Assembly: GCF_007995015.1 (NCBI RefSeq)
Contig: NZ_VORB01000004.1
Coordinates: 186,001 to 250,000 of the forward strand
Direction: 5' to 3'
DNA length: 64,000 nucleotides
From: Luteibaculum oceani
GTDB taxonomy: Bacteria > Bacteroidota > Bacteroidia > Flavobacteriales_D > Luteibaculaceae
The translations under genes were made by a program, and so were the position numbers. The stretch's first letter is position 1, and every line of letters begins with the position of its first letter. The notes beneath the pieces were generated by a model. It worked only from the letters and a program-made list of their open reading frames with translations, was not told the origin of the DNA and did not search any database. Below, one piece after another: positions 61,683 through 64,000 of this stretch.

Positions 61683-63366
61683 CAGCTTAGAACTTGCAAA
61701 TATTTTAATCTCGGGATTGGCATATTACGGGATTTCCGATGTGGTGGTTTCCCCTGGTTCGCGGAATGCTCCTTTAGTTAATGCACTGCAGTCTAACCCC
61801 AATTTCAACTGCCATTCAGTAATCGATGAGCGAAGTGCCGCCTTTATTGCAATGGGAATTGCCCTTGCGACCGAAAAGCCGACTGCAATTATTTGCACCA
61901 GTGGTACGGCACTTTTAAATTACGCCCCTGCCGTTTGCGAAGCGTATTATCAGGGTGTTCCTCTGGTTGTAATTTCCGCAGACCGTCCGCAACAATGGAT
62001 AGACCAGGGAGATGGACAAACCATAAGACAATTAAACGCTTTAGGATCTTATGTTTGCGATTCCATACAATTGAATCCTCCCAAAACAGATGAGGATTTT
62101 TGGCTTATAAAACGCAAAATAGGAGAGGCTTTTTGTCTTCCCCAGTTTGTATCCGAAAAAAGACCGATACACATTAATTGCAGCTTTGAGGAGCCTTTTT
62201 ATGATGCTTCCTACAAATTTGAAATTGAAAACAGAAACTTTAGGGAACCCTTCCCCCTATCAAGTCAGGTATCTATAAACCATCTGCAACCCTTAATAAA
62301 TAAACTAAACGAGGCTAAAAAGGTACTGTGGGTGGTTGGCCAACTTGAGGTAAGTACTGGCAAAGCGGCATCCAGCTTGTTGAGCCAAATTCGAAACTTG
62401 CCCCAACATGCGATTCTTGCTGAAACAACCAGTAACTTAGGTAGCGAATGTTACCATACCGCCTGCATAGATAGAAATATAGTTTCCAAGGAAAGTGATT
62501 TTGAGGTTTTCCAGCCGGATGTACTCATTCATCTTGGGGGAGCTATCGTTTCGAAAAAGATAAAAAAACTACTTCGTTCCAATCAAGCGAAATACTCTGT
62601 GCGGATTCACAATACGGCATTTAACGAGGACACATTTCAGGGTTTAAATTTGGCCATAGGAGTTGAAGCAGTGGTATTTTTGAAGGAGATTACATCTATG
62701 CTTGAGCCTAATTCTCTATCCAACTATAACGAGCTTTGGAAAAAACACATAAGCAAGATCGACAAAAAACATAGCGGTTTTGAGTACCAATGTCCTTGGT
62801 CGGATTTCTATATTTTCCTTTGTATTTCTAAGCTACTCCCAGACTTCTGGAACATTTACTGGGGAAATAGCAGTGTAATTCGATATGCTCAACTTTTTAA
62901 CTACCCTCAAAAAGGAATAACCCATTTGGCCAATCGTGGAACCAGTGGAATTGAGGGTGTGAGCAGCAGTGCAAATGGTTACGCTAGAAAATCTTCCAAC
63001 CCCACCCTTCTGGTTACGGGAGACATCAGTTTTTTCTATGATATCAATGGGTTGGAGGCTGCTTCGAATAATTTAAAAATCATTTTAATTAATAATTCGG
63101 GTGGGAATATTTTCCGAATTATAGACGGTCCGGACAAAATGAAAAATTTTGATCGTTTCTTGGAAACAACCCATAACAAGAACGCAAAGCATCTTGCGCA
63201 CCACTATGGTTTTCATTATCAAACTGCCACTGGACAACAAGATTTTCAGGAGGAATTGAAGAAGTTCTTAACTTCAGATAAGAAGACCATTTTAGAGGTA
63301 TTTACCCCCAGAATAGAGAGTCCTGCTATTTTAAAGGATTACTTTAAAACCTTAAATCAGGAATGA
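61669..63366 (+). CDS. menD: SEPHCHC synthase MenD
   Basis: This 565-residue thiamine-diphosphate enzyme has VVSPGSRNAPLVNAL near 26-40 and the catalytic Glu in VIDERSAAF. FICTSGTALLNYAPAV-like text follows. The C-terminal domain has NRGTSGIEGVSSSANGYA and VTGDISFFYDINGL with the Mg/ThDP site. It adds 2-oxoglutarate-derived succinyl semialdehyde to isochorismate. It overlaps menF upstream and overlaps menA by 4 nt (ATGA). Confidence 0.96.
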   Translation: MAMNSSLELANILISGLAYYGISDVVVSPGSRNAPLVNALQSNPNFNCHSVIDERSAAFIAMGIALATEKPTAIICTSGTALLNYAPAVCEAYYQGVPLVVISADRPQQWIDQGDGQTIRQLNALGSYVCDSIQLNPPKTDEDFWLIKRKIGEAFCLPQFVSEKRPIHINCSFEEPFYDASYKFEIENRNFREPFPLSSQVSINHLQPLINKLNEAKKVLWVVGQLEVSTGKAASSLLSQIRNLPQHAILAETTSNLGSECYHTACIDRNIVSKESDFEVFQPDVLIHLGGAIVSKKIKKLLRSNQAKYSVRIHNTAFNEDTFQGLNLAIGVEAVVFLKEITSMLEPNSLSNYNELWKKHISKIDKKHSGFEYQCPWSDFYIFLCISKLLPDFWNIYWGNSSVIRYAQLFNYPQKGITHLANRGTSGIEGVSSSANGYARKSSNPTLLVTGDISFFYDINGLEAASNNLKIILINNSGGNIFRIIDGPDKMKNFDRFLETTHNKNAKHLAHHYGFHYQTATGQQDFQEELKKFLTSDKKTILEVFTPRIESPAILKDYFKTLNQE

Positions 63367-64000
63367 AAAACTGGATAAGCGCGTTTAGATTAAGAACCTT
63401 ACCCCTTGCAACAAGTGGAATTATATTAGGGGGCGCCTTGGCTGATTTCAGATTTCCGAGCATCATTTTATTGCTAATACTTACCACCACCCTTCTTCAA
63501 ATTTGTTCTAACCTAGCTAATGATCTAGGTGACTTTGAAAAAGGAGCAGATAAGAACAGAAAGGGAGAAAAGCGAATGGTTAGCGAGGGCTTAATCAGCC
63601 CAAAAGCTATGAAAATGGCGGTTGGCATTTCAGCGGTCTTAGGATTAATTGCAGGTTCTTGTGCAGTGTGGTTTTCACCGGCAGATCCTTTGGTAAAGGC
63701 GGGCATATTTGTTTTAGGCATTTGCTCCATCATTGCTGCCATTACCTACACCATGGGTAAAATATCATATGGATACAGAGGATTAGGGGATGTTTTCGTG
63801 GTTATTTTCTTTGGACTTGTTCCTGTTGTGACCACCAAACTGCTTTTGGGAGCTACTTTTAGTTACTATGACTTACTTCCGGCGTTGGCTCTCGGATCTT
63901 TGGCTAGCTCGGTGTTAAGCGTAAATAATATCAGAGATCTTAAGCAAGACAAATCCACTGGAAAAAAAACCATTGCCGTGAGATTAGGCCCCGAAAAGGC
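63363..64000 (+). CDS. menA: 1,4-dihydroxy-2-naphthoate polyprenyltransferase, partial
   Basis: The frame starts at the ATG overlapping the menD stop and is open to the window end (212 complete codons). It is a UbiA-type membrane prenyltransferase. The first Asp-rich motif is NDLGDFEKGADKNRKGEK and the second, NNIRDLKQDKSTGKKT, is near the cut. Hydrophobic helices lie between them. It attaches the polyprenyl chain to DHNA at the inner membrane. The remaining ~90 residues should lie beyond this window. Confidence 0.93.
   Translation, partial: MKNWISAFRLRTLPLATSGIILGGALADFRFPSIILLLILTTTLLQICSNLANDLGDFEKGADKNRKGEKRMVSEGLISPKAMKMAVGISAVLGLIAGSCAVWFSPADPLVKAGIFVLGICSIIAAITYTMGKISYGYRGLGDVFVVIFFGLVPVVTTKLLLGATFSYYDLLPALALGSLASSVLSVNNIRDLKQDKSTGKKTIAVRLGPEK

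Overview
The window looks like a chromosomal segment of a Bacteroidota bacterium, most likely a marine-type member of the order Flavobacteriales. The evidence is: four secreted proteins with type IX secretion (T9SS) C-terminal sorting domains; promoter -7 boxes matching TAnnTTTG; a ribosomal protein S16 with a long acidic tail; a fused E1 alpha/beta 2-oxoacid dehydrogenase; bacillithiol deacetylase BshB1; and the families DUF4159, DUF4476, DUF5777 and PspC/PadR. The DNA is AT-rich and gene-dense. I see no insertion sequence, prophage, CRISPR array or rRNA.

Layout. 1-690: noncoding DNA with a ~126-bp tandem repeat whose units resemble inverted copies of the terminator of the adjacent tRNA-His gene (minus strand). 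694-2738: flippase and bshB1. 2897-4715: rpsP, rimM and a TrmN6-type methyltransferase. 4721-10529: a Lys9-like dehydrogenase, DUF4476, DUF423, pckA, rsmE and DUF4159. 10526-12754: a minus-strand envelope module (OB-fold protein, YceI, haem-motif lipoprotein, DUF5777 barrel). 12784-19782: a complete overlapping hisGDCBHAFI(E) operon. 19785-19921: the his leader. 19985-23497: a winged-helix-like protein, hutH, hisS and an unannotated 38-aa membrane protein gene. 23614-31391: ettA, an ORF6N protein, a T9SS propeller protein, a dienelactone hydrolase, a lipoprotein, and rimK with a rimB-like gene. 31554-35977: PadR/PspC and the E1 fusion. 36210-44802: two large T9SS surface proteins. 44858-56037: YkgJ, a histidine kinase, an AddA/RexA-like helicase-nuclease, ElaA-type GNAT, a PaaE-like reductase, TPR, an AddB/RexB-like nuclease and an OmpR-type regulator. 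56155-60231: a secreted M43 metalloprotease. 60313-64000: menaquinone genes menI-like, menF, menD and a menA cut by the window end.

The most striking feature is the histidine locus. Upstream of hisG the minus strand carries an 18-codon leader peptide, MIFSTQHFHHHLSGTGKG, with four His codons among five consecutive codons. It is followed by an intrinsic terminator whose poly-U ends at the hisG start. The sequence allows the mutually exclusive pairings expected of ribosome-mediated attenuation: an 8-bp anti-antiterminator and a 7-bp antiterminator. The leader start codon lies only 4 nt past a perfect -7 promoter box, so the leader mRNA may be almost leaderless. Just upstream on the same strand are hisS and an orphan hutH whose Ser-His selectivity pair fits histidine. 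A tRNA-His gene with two U:U mismatches in its acceptor stem sits at the left edge.

Confidence is high for the conserved enzymes and for the leader. It is moderate for start codons, promoters and operon boundaries, and low for the roles of the envelope module, the winged-helix-like protein and the frameshifted small gene at 39292-39496.
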